This document shows positions 8,249-13,960 of a stretch of 18,755 bases of DNA, piece by piece; within the stretch, counting starts at the first letter, position 1; each line of letters begins with the position of its first letter. The stretch is from JAIVJZ01 sp035296385 (GTDB lineage: Bacteria; Acidobacteriota; Blastocatellia; Pyrinomonadales; Pyrinomonadaceae). The position numbers and the translations under genes are program-made. Below the pieces are notes generated by a model. That model made no database searches, was not told the DNA's origin, and saw only the letters and a program-made list of their open reading frames with translations. Location: assembly GCA_035296385.1 (NCBI GenBank), contig DATHBB010000109.1:1-18755 (forward strand), given 5' to 3'.

Positions 8249-8315
8249 CTTACGGAGTCTCCTCTAAAAAATAGCTGTCTGAATTTAGTCGTCTCAAGTG
8301 ATTTTCAAAAACTCG

Positions 8316-8357
8316 CCTTTTCCTACTTATACTAATTTAATACCTTGTTTATATATC
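8316..8357. other. Probable DNA unwinding element
   Basis: This is an AT-rich stretch directly next to the trio tract, including ACTAATTTAATACC and TTTATATATC. It contrasts sharply with the GC-rich surroundings. It lies on the dnaN side of the trios, where strand opening would be expected. Confidence 0.65.
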
Positions 8358-8372
8358 TAGTAGTAGTAGTAG
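8358..8372 (+). repeat. DnaA-trio tract, (TAG)5
   Basis: Five perfect TAG repeats, read 3'-GAT-5' from the box side on this strand, lie 4 bp (GGCC) from the first DnaA box at 8377. The orientation and position match the trio element that DnaA engages on single-stranded DNA in B. subtilis. A chance trinucleotide repeat is the alternative, but the context makes it unlikely. Confidence 0.75.
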
Positions 8373-8375
8373 GGC

Positions 8376-8393
8376 CTGTGGAAATGTGGAAAA
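8376..8393 (+). repeat. Double DnaA-box unit, copy 1
   Basis: An 18-bp unit (CTGTGGAAATGTGGAAAA) in which two boxes share one base. This copy is the one next to the trio tract. Copy 2 is inverted at 8496-8513 and copy 3 is direct at 8532-8549. Confidence 0.85.
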
Positions 8394-8495
8394 GTCACTT
8401 TATTGTTGTATCCAAAGGAATTGTTTTCCACAGGGGCTGTGGAAATCGCTGTGGATAACTTTGCCGAATTGTGGAAAACTCGATTTTAGCAAAAG

Positions 8496-8513
8496 TTTTC
8501 CACATTTCCACAG
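8496..8513 (-). repeat. Double DnaA-box unit, copy 2 (inverted)
   Basis: Exact reverse complement of copy 1. It faces copy 3 across an 18-nt spacer, which makes a large interrupted palindrome. Confidence 0.85.
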
Positions 8514-8531
8514 CCCCTATTATTGCAGTGC

Positions 8532-8549
8532 CTGTGGAAATGTGGAAAA
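8532..8549 (+). repeat. Double DnaA-box unit, copy 3
   Basis: Exact copy of the unit at 8376-8393; the match extends two more bases (GC) upstream. Confidence 0.85.
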
Positions 8550-8629
8550 CTCCGAGTCAAATATAGGCATATAAACGCTTTATCGTGTATCCGTACTGTG
8601 GAAAACTTTTTGACCCAAATGTGGCTTAA

Positions 8630-10096
8630 CTACTTGTAAAGATTATCCATAAGGTCGCTCACGACCCTGTGGAAATTTTGATCGCCCGCGACGAGCGCTT
8701 CTATCTTATCTACAGAGTGAATTACGGTCGTGTGATGCTTGCCGCCGAACTCGCGCCCGATCTCCGGGAAGCTGTGTTTGGTCAGACGCTTGCACAAATA
8801 CATCGCCACCTGTCGCGGGACGGCGATCTGCCGCGCGTTGTTTTTCGACTTCAATTCCTCGACCCGCAGGCGGTAGTGCGAGGCGACCGTGCGCTGAATT
8901 TGTTCGATGCTGACGCCGACGGGCTGGTCGTCAACGGCGATGTTGCGTATGGCGTCCTGCGCGAGCATCTTCGTGATCGGCAGGCCACGAAGCGACGCGA
9001 TGGCGACGAGGCGGACGAGCGAGCCTTCGAGTTCGCGTATGTTGCTTTTGACTTTTCCGGCGATGAAGAAGGCCACGTCGTCCGGCAGCGTGACGCCGTC
9101 CAGGTCGGCCTTGCGTTTGAGAATCGCGACCTTCGTTTCGAGGTCGGGCGGCTCCATGTCGGCGATCAAGCCCCACTCGAAACGCGAGTGGAGGCGTTCT
9201 TCGAGCGTCGGAATCTCACGCGGCGGGCAGTCGGAGGTGATGACGATCTGTTTCTGGCCGTCGTAGAGCGCGTTGAAAGTGTGAAAAAACTCTTCCTGCG
9301 TGCGCTCTTTGCCCGCCATGAACTGTATGTCGTCCATCAAAAGCACGTCAATCGAGCGATACTTTTCGCGGAAGGTCTGCGTCTTGTCGTAGCGAATCGC
9401 GTTGATCAGTTCGTTCATGAACTTCTCCGCGGATATATAGGACAGGCGCAGGTATTTGTTCCGCTGCTTGATGGAATGGCCGACCGCGTGCATCAGGTGG
9501 GTTTTGCCGAGTCCCACGCCGCCGTAAATATAAAGCGGGTTGTAGGTTTTACCGGGCGCTTCGGCGACGGCGAGCGCGGCGGCGTGCGCAAACTGGTTGC
9601 AGGAGCCGACGACGAAGGTTTGAAAAGAGCATTTCGGGTTCAAGGAGAGTTCGAGCGGCTCTATGTCTACGAAATTCGTGGCGCTCGGAGCCAGCCCGTC
9701 GGATTCCGCCGCTTCCAGCAGCGAAAAGAGGCTGGACGTTTTGTTACCGCCGTTCTCGCTGCCCTTCGAGGGCGCGCTGAAATCGGCATCCTGGTCATTA
9801 TCTTTGCTCGCGTCCAACCCGGACGGAGCGGACGGGGCATCGTCCACAGCCCAATCGACGTGGTAGGTAGCCAGATTCAGTTCTTGCAGCGAAGCGTGAA
9901 TCACATCCGAGTAGTTGGAACTCACCCAATCTTTCACCACCTGATTAGGCGCGCGAAGGTGCAGAACATGCCCCGCCTCGTCGCAACCATCAAACTGGAT
10001 CGAACGAAACCACGTCTCGAAACTTTGATGATTGAGCCGTTTTTCCACGGCCTGAAGCAGGTTGTTCCAAACTCTGTTTTCGATAGCTGTGCTCAT
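8630..10096 (-). CDS. dnaA: Chromosomal replication initiator protein DnaA
   Basis: DnaA is the AAA+ initiator that binds DnaA boxes and melts the origin. The protein has 488 residues. Domain I spans about 1-86, a polar linker about 87-150, and the AAA+ domain from about 157. Walker A is GGVGLGKT at 192-199, Walker B is LLMDD at 252-256, the arginine finger is probably Arg305 in RLHSRFEWG, and sensor II is NIRELEGSL with Arg354. Domain IV carries PRQVAMYL and GGKHHTTVIH from 451; the usual signature is GGRDHTTV, so Asp is replaced by His. The ATG at 10096 is chosen because domain I homology begins there; the frame stays open to a GTG at 10189, but that would add 31 unconserved residues without a ribosome site. 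Boxes in both flanks suggest autoregulation. Confidence 0.96.
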   Translation of the reverse strand: MSTAIENRVWNNLLQAVEKRLNHQSFETWFRSIQFDGCDEAGHVLHLRAPNQVVKDWVSSNYSDVIHASLQELNLATYHVDWAVDDAPSAPSGLDASKDNDQDADFSAPSKGSENGGNKTSSLFSLLEAAESDGLAPSATNFVDIEPLELSLNPKCSFQTFVVGSCNQFAHAAALAVAEAPGKTYNPLYIYGGVGLGKTHLMHAVGHSIKQRNKYLRLSYISAEKFMNELINAIRYDKTQTFREKYRSIDVLLMDDIQFMAGKERTQEEFFHTFNALYDGQKQIVITSDCPPREIPTLEERLHSRFEWGLIADMEPPDLETKVAILKRKADLDGVTLPDDVAFFIAGKVKSNIRELEGSLVRLVAIASLRGLPITKMLAQDAIRNIAVDDQPVGVSIEQIQRTVASHYRLRVEELKSKNNARQIAVPRQVAMYLCKRLTKHSFPEIGREFGGKHHTTVIHSVDKIEALVAGDQNFHRVVSDLMDNLYK

Positions 10097-10263
10097 CGCT
10101 TTGCCCGTTCTACTCTGAATTTGATTACCGAGCGCTTTTTCTGACCGAATCAAAACCGTGCAACCGCCGTTTTCGGCCTCCTCAAGCACTGCTTTGAACC
10201 AAGCAACGGAAAATGTTGCAATAGCACCCTTTTCAACTTCTTTTCTGACTCTTTACTTGAAGG

Positions 10264-10297
10264 TTTTCCACAGGTTTTCCACAGCCTGTGGAAAACC
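10264..10297. promoter_or_regulatory. Cluster of three DnaA boxes upstream of dnaA
   Basis: TTTTCCACA at 10264-10272 and 10275-10283 are direct repeats 11 bp apart, one helical turn. TGTGGAAAA at 10287-10295 is inverted. The last two form a 12-bp palindrome (10273-10284 and 10286-10297) around one central base. All three are the same TTTTCCACA variant. The location before dnaA suggests autoregulation, a second origin subregion, or both. Confidence 0.8.
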
Positions 10298-10304
10298 TTT
10301 CGGC

Positions 10305-10325
10305 ACTTAAAGTGATGCTTTAAGT
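10305..10325. promoter_or_regulatory. Inverted repeat near dnaA, possible operator
   Basis: ACTTAAAG (10305-10312) and CTTTAAGT (10318-10325) are perfect 8-bp arms around 5 nt. It is AT-rich with no T run, so it is not a terminator. It lies next to the DnaA-box cluster upstream of dnaA. A regulator site is possible but unproven. Confidence 0.35.
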
Positions 10326-10616
10326 ATTTATTTATCAAGCACTTACGGGGATTTTCCCGTTGCGAAACGGGCGCGAGACTAGCATAGCGAAATCTGAAAT
10401 GCAAGAGAATTCCACAGCCAAAAAAAATAAATTTCCCGATGCTCCGAAATGCCCAAAAACCCGTAATTTTGGATCGGGCGAAAAGCGTGGGAAATCCGTC
10501 TTTGAATCGTTTTAGAACGTTTTGCGGAAATTTCCCTTAACCGGAGAATTTTCGTCTCGACAAGGCAAAAATCGTTGGGGCGCAACTATTCGAGGCCGGA
10601 AGAGGCCGCGCTTTTC

Positions 10617-10645
10617 TTGACATAAACGGCGCCGAAAGTTAGTCT
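10617..10645 (+). promoter_or_regulatory. rpmH operon promoter
   Basis: A perfect -35 TTGACA at 10617-10622 is followed, after 17 nt, by TAGTCT at 10640-10645, a weak -10 that keeps TA and the final T. The start near 10652 leaves a leader of about 27 nt containing AGGAGG. It is the only good candidate before rpmH. Confidence 0.6.
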
Positions 10646-10678
10646 TACTGTTTTCGCTGGAGGAGGAAATTATTCACT

Positions 10679-10825
10679 ATGCCAAAGCGCACATTTCAAC
10701 CGAACAACAGACGCCGCGCCAAAACGCACGGGTTTCGCGCGCGCATGGCGACCAAGAACGGTCGTCTGGTCTTGAAGAGACGCCGCGCCAAGGGTCGCAA
10801 GAGGCTCACGCCGTCGCATTACTAA
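10679..10825 (+). CDS. rpmH: 50S ribosomal protein L34
   Basis: A 48-residue, very basic protein, the usual size for L34. It starts MPKRTFQPNNRRRAKTHGF, continues with RMATKNGRLVLKRRRAKGR and ends LTPSHY, which is diagnostic. AGGAGG at 10661-10666 lies 12 nt before the ATG, a slightly long spacing. It is the first gene of the forward arm and sits 11 nt before rnpA, the nearly universal rpmH-rnpA arrangement beside dnaA. Confidence 0.97.
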   Translation: MPKRTFQPNNRRRAKTHGFRARMATKNGRLVLKRRRAKGRKRLTPSHY

Positions 10826-10836
10826 GTCGAAACGGC

Positions 10837-11217
10837 GTGCCGTCCGGTCGTCCAAAGTTGCGTAAGTCTGCGGAGTTTCGCGCGGTTTACGAAGGGGGCA
10901 AGCGTTTCGACGGTCGTTTGATGACGGCTTTCGTCAGGCGCAACGACACGGGGCGGCACCGTCTCGGCATCACCGCATCCAAACGCGTCGCGCGGCTCGC
11001 CGTCGAGCGCAATCGTATGAAGCGTTTGTTGCGCGAGATGTTCCGGCTGAGCGAGGCGACGCTTGTGGGCGTGGAGCCGCAGTACGATTGGGTGCTCAAC
11101 GCGAAGCGTTCGCTCTTGAAGGTGAAGTTGGCCGATGCGTTAGAGGACTTTCAAAGGCTCGTCGCGACGGTGGCGAAAGACGGGCGAGAGGCGCGCAGTA
11201 GTTCGGATAAGCCGTAA
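10837..11217 (+). CDS. rnpA: Ribonuclease P protein component
   Basis: This is the protein subunit of RNase P, which helps the catalytic RNA mature tRNA 5' ends. The 126 residues are normal length. The conserved basic helix RNRMKRLLREMFR is present near the middle, preceded by RHRLGITASKRVARLAVE. The start is GTG at 10837, 11 nt after the rpmH stop. No clear ribosome site is visible, so coupling to rpmH translation is likely. The C-terminal 12 or so residues are polar and variable. It is followed after 5 nt by yidD. Confidence 0.94.
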   Translation: MPSGRPKLRKSAEFRAVYEGGKRFDGRLMTAFVRRNDTGRHRLGITASKRVARLAVERNRMKRLLREMFRLSEATLVGVEPQYDWVLNAKRSLLKVKLADALEDFQRLVATVAKDGREARSSSDKP

Positions 11218-11222
11218 AAGTT

Positions 11223-11432
11223 GTGAAGCACGTTCTGTTGTGGCCGTTGAAATTCTACAAGGCAGTGGTCTCGCCGCTGCTCCCGCCAGCTTGCCGTTTT
11301 GTTCCAACCTGTTCAGAATACGCTTATCAGGCTGTAGATCGTTACGGCGTGTTGCGCGGCGGGTGGATGGGCATACGCCGCATCTCGCGTTGTCATCCTT
11401 TTCATCCGGGTGGTTATGATCCGGTCAAGTAG
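11223..11432 (+). CDS. yidD: Membrane protein insertion efficiency factor YidD
   Basis: A 69-residue protein of the small YidD family, which assists YidC-dependent membrane insertion at the inner face of the membrane. Family features are the amphipathic N-terminus VLLWPLKFYKAVVSPLLPPACRF, the motif PTCSEYAYQAVDRYG, and C-terminal CHPFHPGGYDPV with the conserved Cys. The start is GTG at 11223, which gives the expected N-terminus and lies 5 nt after rnpA. No clear ribosome site is seen, so coupling to rnpA is likely. yidC follows, the standard order. Confidence 0.95.
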   Translation: MKHVLLWPLKFYKAVVSPLLPPACRFVPTCSEYAYQAVDRYGVLRGGWMGIRRISRCHPFHPGGYDPVK

Positions 11433-11491
11433 TTTTGAGCGTCGGGTCAGATTATTTTGATACCGGGCATTTATTCCGTCAGCAAACACAA

Positions 11492-13366
11492 ATGGATCAA
11501 AAGCGTCTACTCCTAGCCTTTACCTTGTCTGCGGCGATACTTTTCGGATGGACTTATTACATCGACCGCACGACTCCGAAACCAAACAAAGCCAATACTC
11601 CAACAGAAAATTCTAACAGCACCGCGACAAGCGCGCCCTCGCCTCAAGCTACCGCGCCGATTGCGCCGCCGACTACTTCCGATGCTGCTGCGGTCTCGGT
11701 GCCGGACAACGTCCCGCAAAGAAGCGTGACTGTTGTGACGCCGCTCTACGAAGTGAAACTCGACAGCAAGGGCGCGGTTGCGACGAGTTGGATCGTCAAG
11801 CAGAACAGAGACACTGGGCGACCGCTCTACTCCGTGGCGGGCGATAAAAACAATCGTCAACCTCTCGAACTCATACCCTCGGAGAAGAACCTTCCGGCCA
11901 GTCAACCGCAACTCGCGCAAGCCGCGCGACAGACGGCTTTGAATATCTCGACCGGCGATGCTGCGTTGGACAATCTGCTCGCGTCGAAAAACTTCAAGGT
12001 CGGAGGCGTCGAAGGCGAGAGCGGCGAGGCGCGCGTCGAAGTCAACAACGGTGAGACGAAGCAACTCGATTTTACGATGCGCGACGAGGCGACCGGCCTC
12101 GACGTGGTCAAGACTCTACGCTTCGACGCGAACAGCTACAGCGTTGATCTCGCAGTCAAACTTGCGCGCGGCGGTCAGGCGATCCCGACCGCCAAGCTCG
12201 CCATCGGGCCGAGCATCGGCGATCAGGGCGTGCCGTATTACACGTTCTACTCGGTCGCGCCGGAAGGCGTGGCGAACATCGGCAAGTCGTCTCAACTTTT
12301 TTACGCCACGTCGATTCACGAAAACGAGGGAAGTCAGGATCGCCAGGTCGTCGGCGGTGTGATTGATTGGGCTGGCGTCGGCGACACATACTTTGCGATG
12401 GTCGCCATCCCGCCCAAGCCGACCGACACTTTGGAGTTTCGCACGGCGAAGTATCAGTACGAGGCGGACGGCAACAAGGAAGAGCGTTTTCTGCTCACGG
12501 CTTATGTGAACGTTCCCGCCGACGGTTCGATCACTCGCGTCTACGTCGGCCCCAAAGATCACGATCTGCTCGATCAGGCGAGCGTCGAAATCGGCAAGTC
12601 GGTTAATCGTGAGATAGACCTCGGAGGCTTGATCAACTACGGCTGGCTGGGAAGTTTCACGCGACCGCTCGCCGCCCCGATTCTCTGGTCGATCAAACAT
12701 CTGCATAGGCTGACGGGCAGCTATGGCCTCGCCATCATAATTTTCACGATCATCATTTATTCGCTGTTTTTCCCTCTGAAATGGCGTTCTTCCAAAGCCA
12801 TGAAGAAGGCGCAGAAACTCGCGCCGCGCATGAAAGAGGTGCAGGAAAAGATCAAGTCGCTCAAGCCGAACGACCCGCGTTTGAAAGAATTGCAGATGGA
12901 GCAACTGCGTCTGATGAAAGAGGGCAACATACTCGGCGGTTGTTTGCCTTTGCTCATCCAGATGCCGTTTCTCATCGCGCTCTACAGCGCGATCACCATC
13001 TCGATAGACTTCCGGCAGGCGACGTTCCTCTGGCTGCCCGATCTGTCCGCCGCAGACCCTTATAAGTTGCTTCCGATCCTGATGGCCGGTTCGATGGTCG
13101 TGTTGCAGTTCATCACGCCCGCGCCGTCAGCCGATCCGCTGCAACGCAAGATGATGGCTATCGTGATGCCCATCTTCATGCTCTACATTCTGTGGAGCGC
13201 GCCCGCCGGCTTGCTCGTTTACTGGATCGTCGGAAACATTGTCGGCTTCAGTCAACAGTTGGTGATCAACCGGCTCATCAAATCGGAAGACGACGAAGAA
13301 CCGCCGGAGAAAAAAAAAGCTGAGTCGGGTCCACCAAAGAAACTACGCGAGGCGCGAGCCTCTTGA
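11492..13366 (+). CDS. yidC: Membrane protein insertase YidC
   Basis: YidC inserts and folds inner-membrane proteins, alone or with SecYEG. The 624-residue protein is the Gram-negative type. TM1 is at about 5-22 and a Pro/Thr/Ser/Ala-rich linker at 28-75. The periplasmic beta domain spans about 80-365 and the conserved core about 385-595. The likely substrate-groove arginine is Arg432 in PLKWRSSKAM. A charged coiled region at 434-478 separates TM2 from TM3, and the core ends with PAGLLVYWIVGNIVGFSQQ. A Lys/Glu-rich tail of about 28 residues follows. The ATG at 11492 fits the family start MDQKRLLLAF, but no ribosome site precedes it; an upstream TTG at 11435, 2 nt after yidD, would add 19 residues. 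Confidence 0.95.
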   Translation: MDQKRLLLAFTLSAAILFGWTYYIDRTTPKPNKANTPTENSNSTATSAPSPQATAPIAPPTTSDAAAVSVPDNVPQRSVTVVTPLYEVKLDSKGAVATSWIVKQNRDTGRPLYSVAGDKNNRQPLELIPSEKNLPASQPQLAQAARQTALNISTGDAALDNLLASKNFKVGGVEGESGEARVEVNNGETKQLDFTMRDEATGLDVVKTLRFDANSYSVDLAVKLARGGQAIPTAKLAIGPSIGDQGVPYYTFYSVAPEGVANIGKSSQLFYATSIHENEGSQDRQVVGGVIDWAGVGDTYFAMVAIPPKPTDTLEFRTAKYQYEADGNKEERFLLTAYVNVPADGSITRVYVGPKDHDLLDQASVEIGKSVNREIDLGGLINYGWLGSFTRPLAAPILWSIKHLHRLTGSYGLAIIIFTIIIYSLFFPLKWRSSKAMKKAQKLAPRMKEVQEKIKSLKPNDPRLKELQMEQLRLMKEGNILGGCLPLLIQMPFLIALYSAITISIDFRQATFLWLPDLSAADPYKLLPILMAGSMVVLQFITPAPSADPLQRKMMAIVMPIFMLYILWSAPAGLLVYWIVGNIVGFSQQLVINRLIKSEDDEEPPEKKKAESGPPKKLREARAS

Positions 13367-13430
13367 AGACTCAGGCGCGCTTTTGACTTTAACCTCGCGC
13401 ATAAATTTTTGATCTTAGTGAGTGCGAATT

Positions 13431-13889
13431 ATGAACGAAGCTTGCGAGCAGGCAGAGACGTTTTTGAATGACGTGTTCGGCGGGTGCCAACTCGACCTCA
13501 AGGCGCAGGCCGCCGAATCCGACGAAGGATGTTTGTTGGAGTTGGAGGGCGAGGATGCGTCTCTGCTGCGGAGCGAAGGCGGCGAGTTGTTGAGCGCGCT
13601 TGAGCATCTCGTCAACCAGGCGTTCGGGCGCTCGCTCCCGCACGGCTCAAGATTCGTCTGCGACGTGGAGAACTTCCGCGCCACACGCGAAGCCGAACTG
13701 CGCGTGATGGCACGCCACGCCGCCGAACGTGTTCGCACCACGCGCACGGCCTTCACCTTCGGGCCGATGAACTCGAACGAACGCCGCGTCATACACACGT
13801 CGCTTGCCGACGAACCTGATTTACACACGGAGTCAATCGGCGAAGGCAACGCGCGACGCCTCAAAGTTACTTTGAAGAGCGCGGGCTAA
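13431..13889 (+). CDS. jag: Jag/KhpB-like KH and R3H domain RNA-binding protein
   Basis: A 152-residue protein of the Jag (SpoIIIJ-associated, KhpB) family, normally encoded next to yidC. It is a short form without the N-terminal Jag_N domain. A KH-like segment lies at about 20-80 and ends LLSALEHLVNQAFGR. The R3H domain lies at about 95-150, with NERRVIHTSLAD and a GEGNARRLKV end. The usual GxxG loop of the KH domain appears as SEGG at 48-51, so it is degenerate. The ATG at 13431 is preferred over a GTG at 13422; the ribosome site is weak either way. A strong terminator follows, closing the rpmH-jag group. Confidence 0.85.
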   Translation: MNEACEQAETFLNDVFGGCQLDLKAQAAESDEGCLLELEGEDASLLRSEGGELLSALEHLVNQAFGRSLPHGSRFVCDVENFRATREAELRVMARHAAERVRTTRTAFTFGPMNSNERRVIHTSLADEPDLHTESIGEGNARRLKVTLKSAG

Positions 13890-13908
13890 GACTCAACACA
13901 CTCTTCCG

Positions 13909-13957
13909 AAGATCGTGTCGCGGCGCGCGAAAGACGCGACACGATCTTTTTCTTTTT
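13909..13957 (+). terminator. Intrinsic terminator after jag, abutting mnmE
   Basis: AAGATCGTGTCGCG (13909-13922) and its exact reverse complement (13935-13948) form a 14-bp stem with a 12-nt loop. It is followed by a T run broken by one C through 13957. The layout is textbook for a plus-strand intrinsic terminator. It ends only 3 nt before the mnmE GTG. Confidence 0.85.
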
Positions 13958-13960
13958 GCC

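Larger units (their letters stand above)
8377..8605. promoter_or_regulatory. DnaA-box array, eleven boxes
   Basis: Boxes on the TGTGGAAAA strand are at 8377-8385, 8385-8393, 8438-8446, 8450-8458, 8470-8478, 8533-8541, 8541-8549 and 8597-8605. Boxes in the opposite orientation are at 8424-8432, 8496-8504 and 8504-8512. Only 8450-8458 is the exact E. coli consensus (TGTGGATAA); six are TTTTCCACA-type and four are ATTTCCACA-type. Two or three more variants lie inside the 3' end of dnaA (8643-8651, 8668-8676, 8706-8714). Confidence 0.88.
8249..8629. other. oriC: Chromosomal replication origin (oriC), dnaA-dnaN interval
   Basis: This 381-bp gap has no gene. Reading from dnaA toward dnaN it holds a DnaA-box array (8605 down to 8377), a GGCC spacer, five DnaA-trios, and an AT-rich stretch, then the dnaN leader. 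This order matches the B. subtilis basal unwinding system, where DnaA loads from boxes onto trios and opens the adjacent AT-rich DNA. Flanking genes diverge from here, co-directional with bidirectional replication. Assignment as origin is strong; which bases melt is inferred. Confidence 0.9.
10097..10678. other. dnaA-rpmH intergenic region, second origin/regulatory segment
   Basis: No convincing gene lies here. From left to right it holds the dnaA leader, a cluster of three DnaA boxes (10264-10295), an 8-bp inverted repeat (10305-10325), an AT-rich patch, a 6-bp hairpin with a GCGA loop (10356-10371), one weak box AATTCCACA (10408-10416), an A-rich run near 10420-10434, and the rpmH promoter at the right edge. 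With the dnaA-dnaN interval it suggests a bipartite origin around dnaA. I could not fix a dnaA promoter. Confidence 0.6.

Noticed and set aside
8258..8297. dnaN promoter TTGAGA-18-TATTTT on the minus strand
   Set aside because: Its predicted transcription start would fall inside the dnaN ribosome site and remove part of it.
8376..8605. CRISPR-like repeated short motifs
   Set aside because: The repeats are DnaA boxes in both orientations at irregular spacing, with no regular repeat-spacer pattern.
8669..10144. Long open frame of 491 codons antisense to dnaA
   Set aside because: It is a shadow of dnaA in GC-rich DNA. Its translation shows no family motif, and every domain of DnaA is intact on the other strand.
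10097..10189. GTG start giving a 519-residue DnaA
   Set aside because: The extra 31 residues show no DnaA domain I features and no ribosome site precedes the GTG. A GAGGAGG within the region is too far from any in-frame start.
10599..10610. 12-bp match GAAGAGGCCGCG also present at 5798-5809, both upstream of forward promoters
   Set aside because: The distances to the -35 elements differ (7 versus 42 nt), and about ten chance 12-bp matches are expected in a window of this size.
13349..13362. GAGGC-GCGA-GCCTC hairpin at the yidC 3' end as a terminator
   Set aside because: The stem is only 5 bp, it lies within the coding sequence and no T run follows directly.
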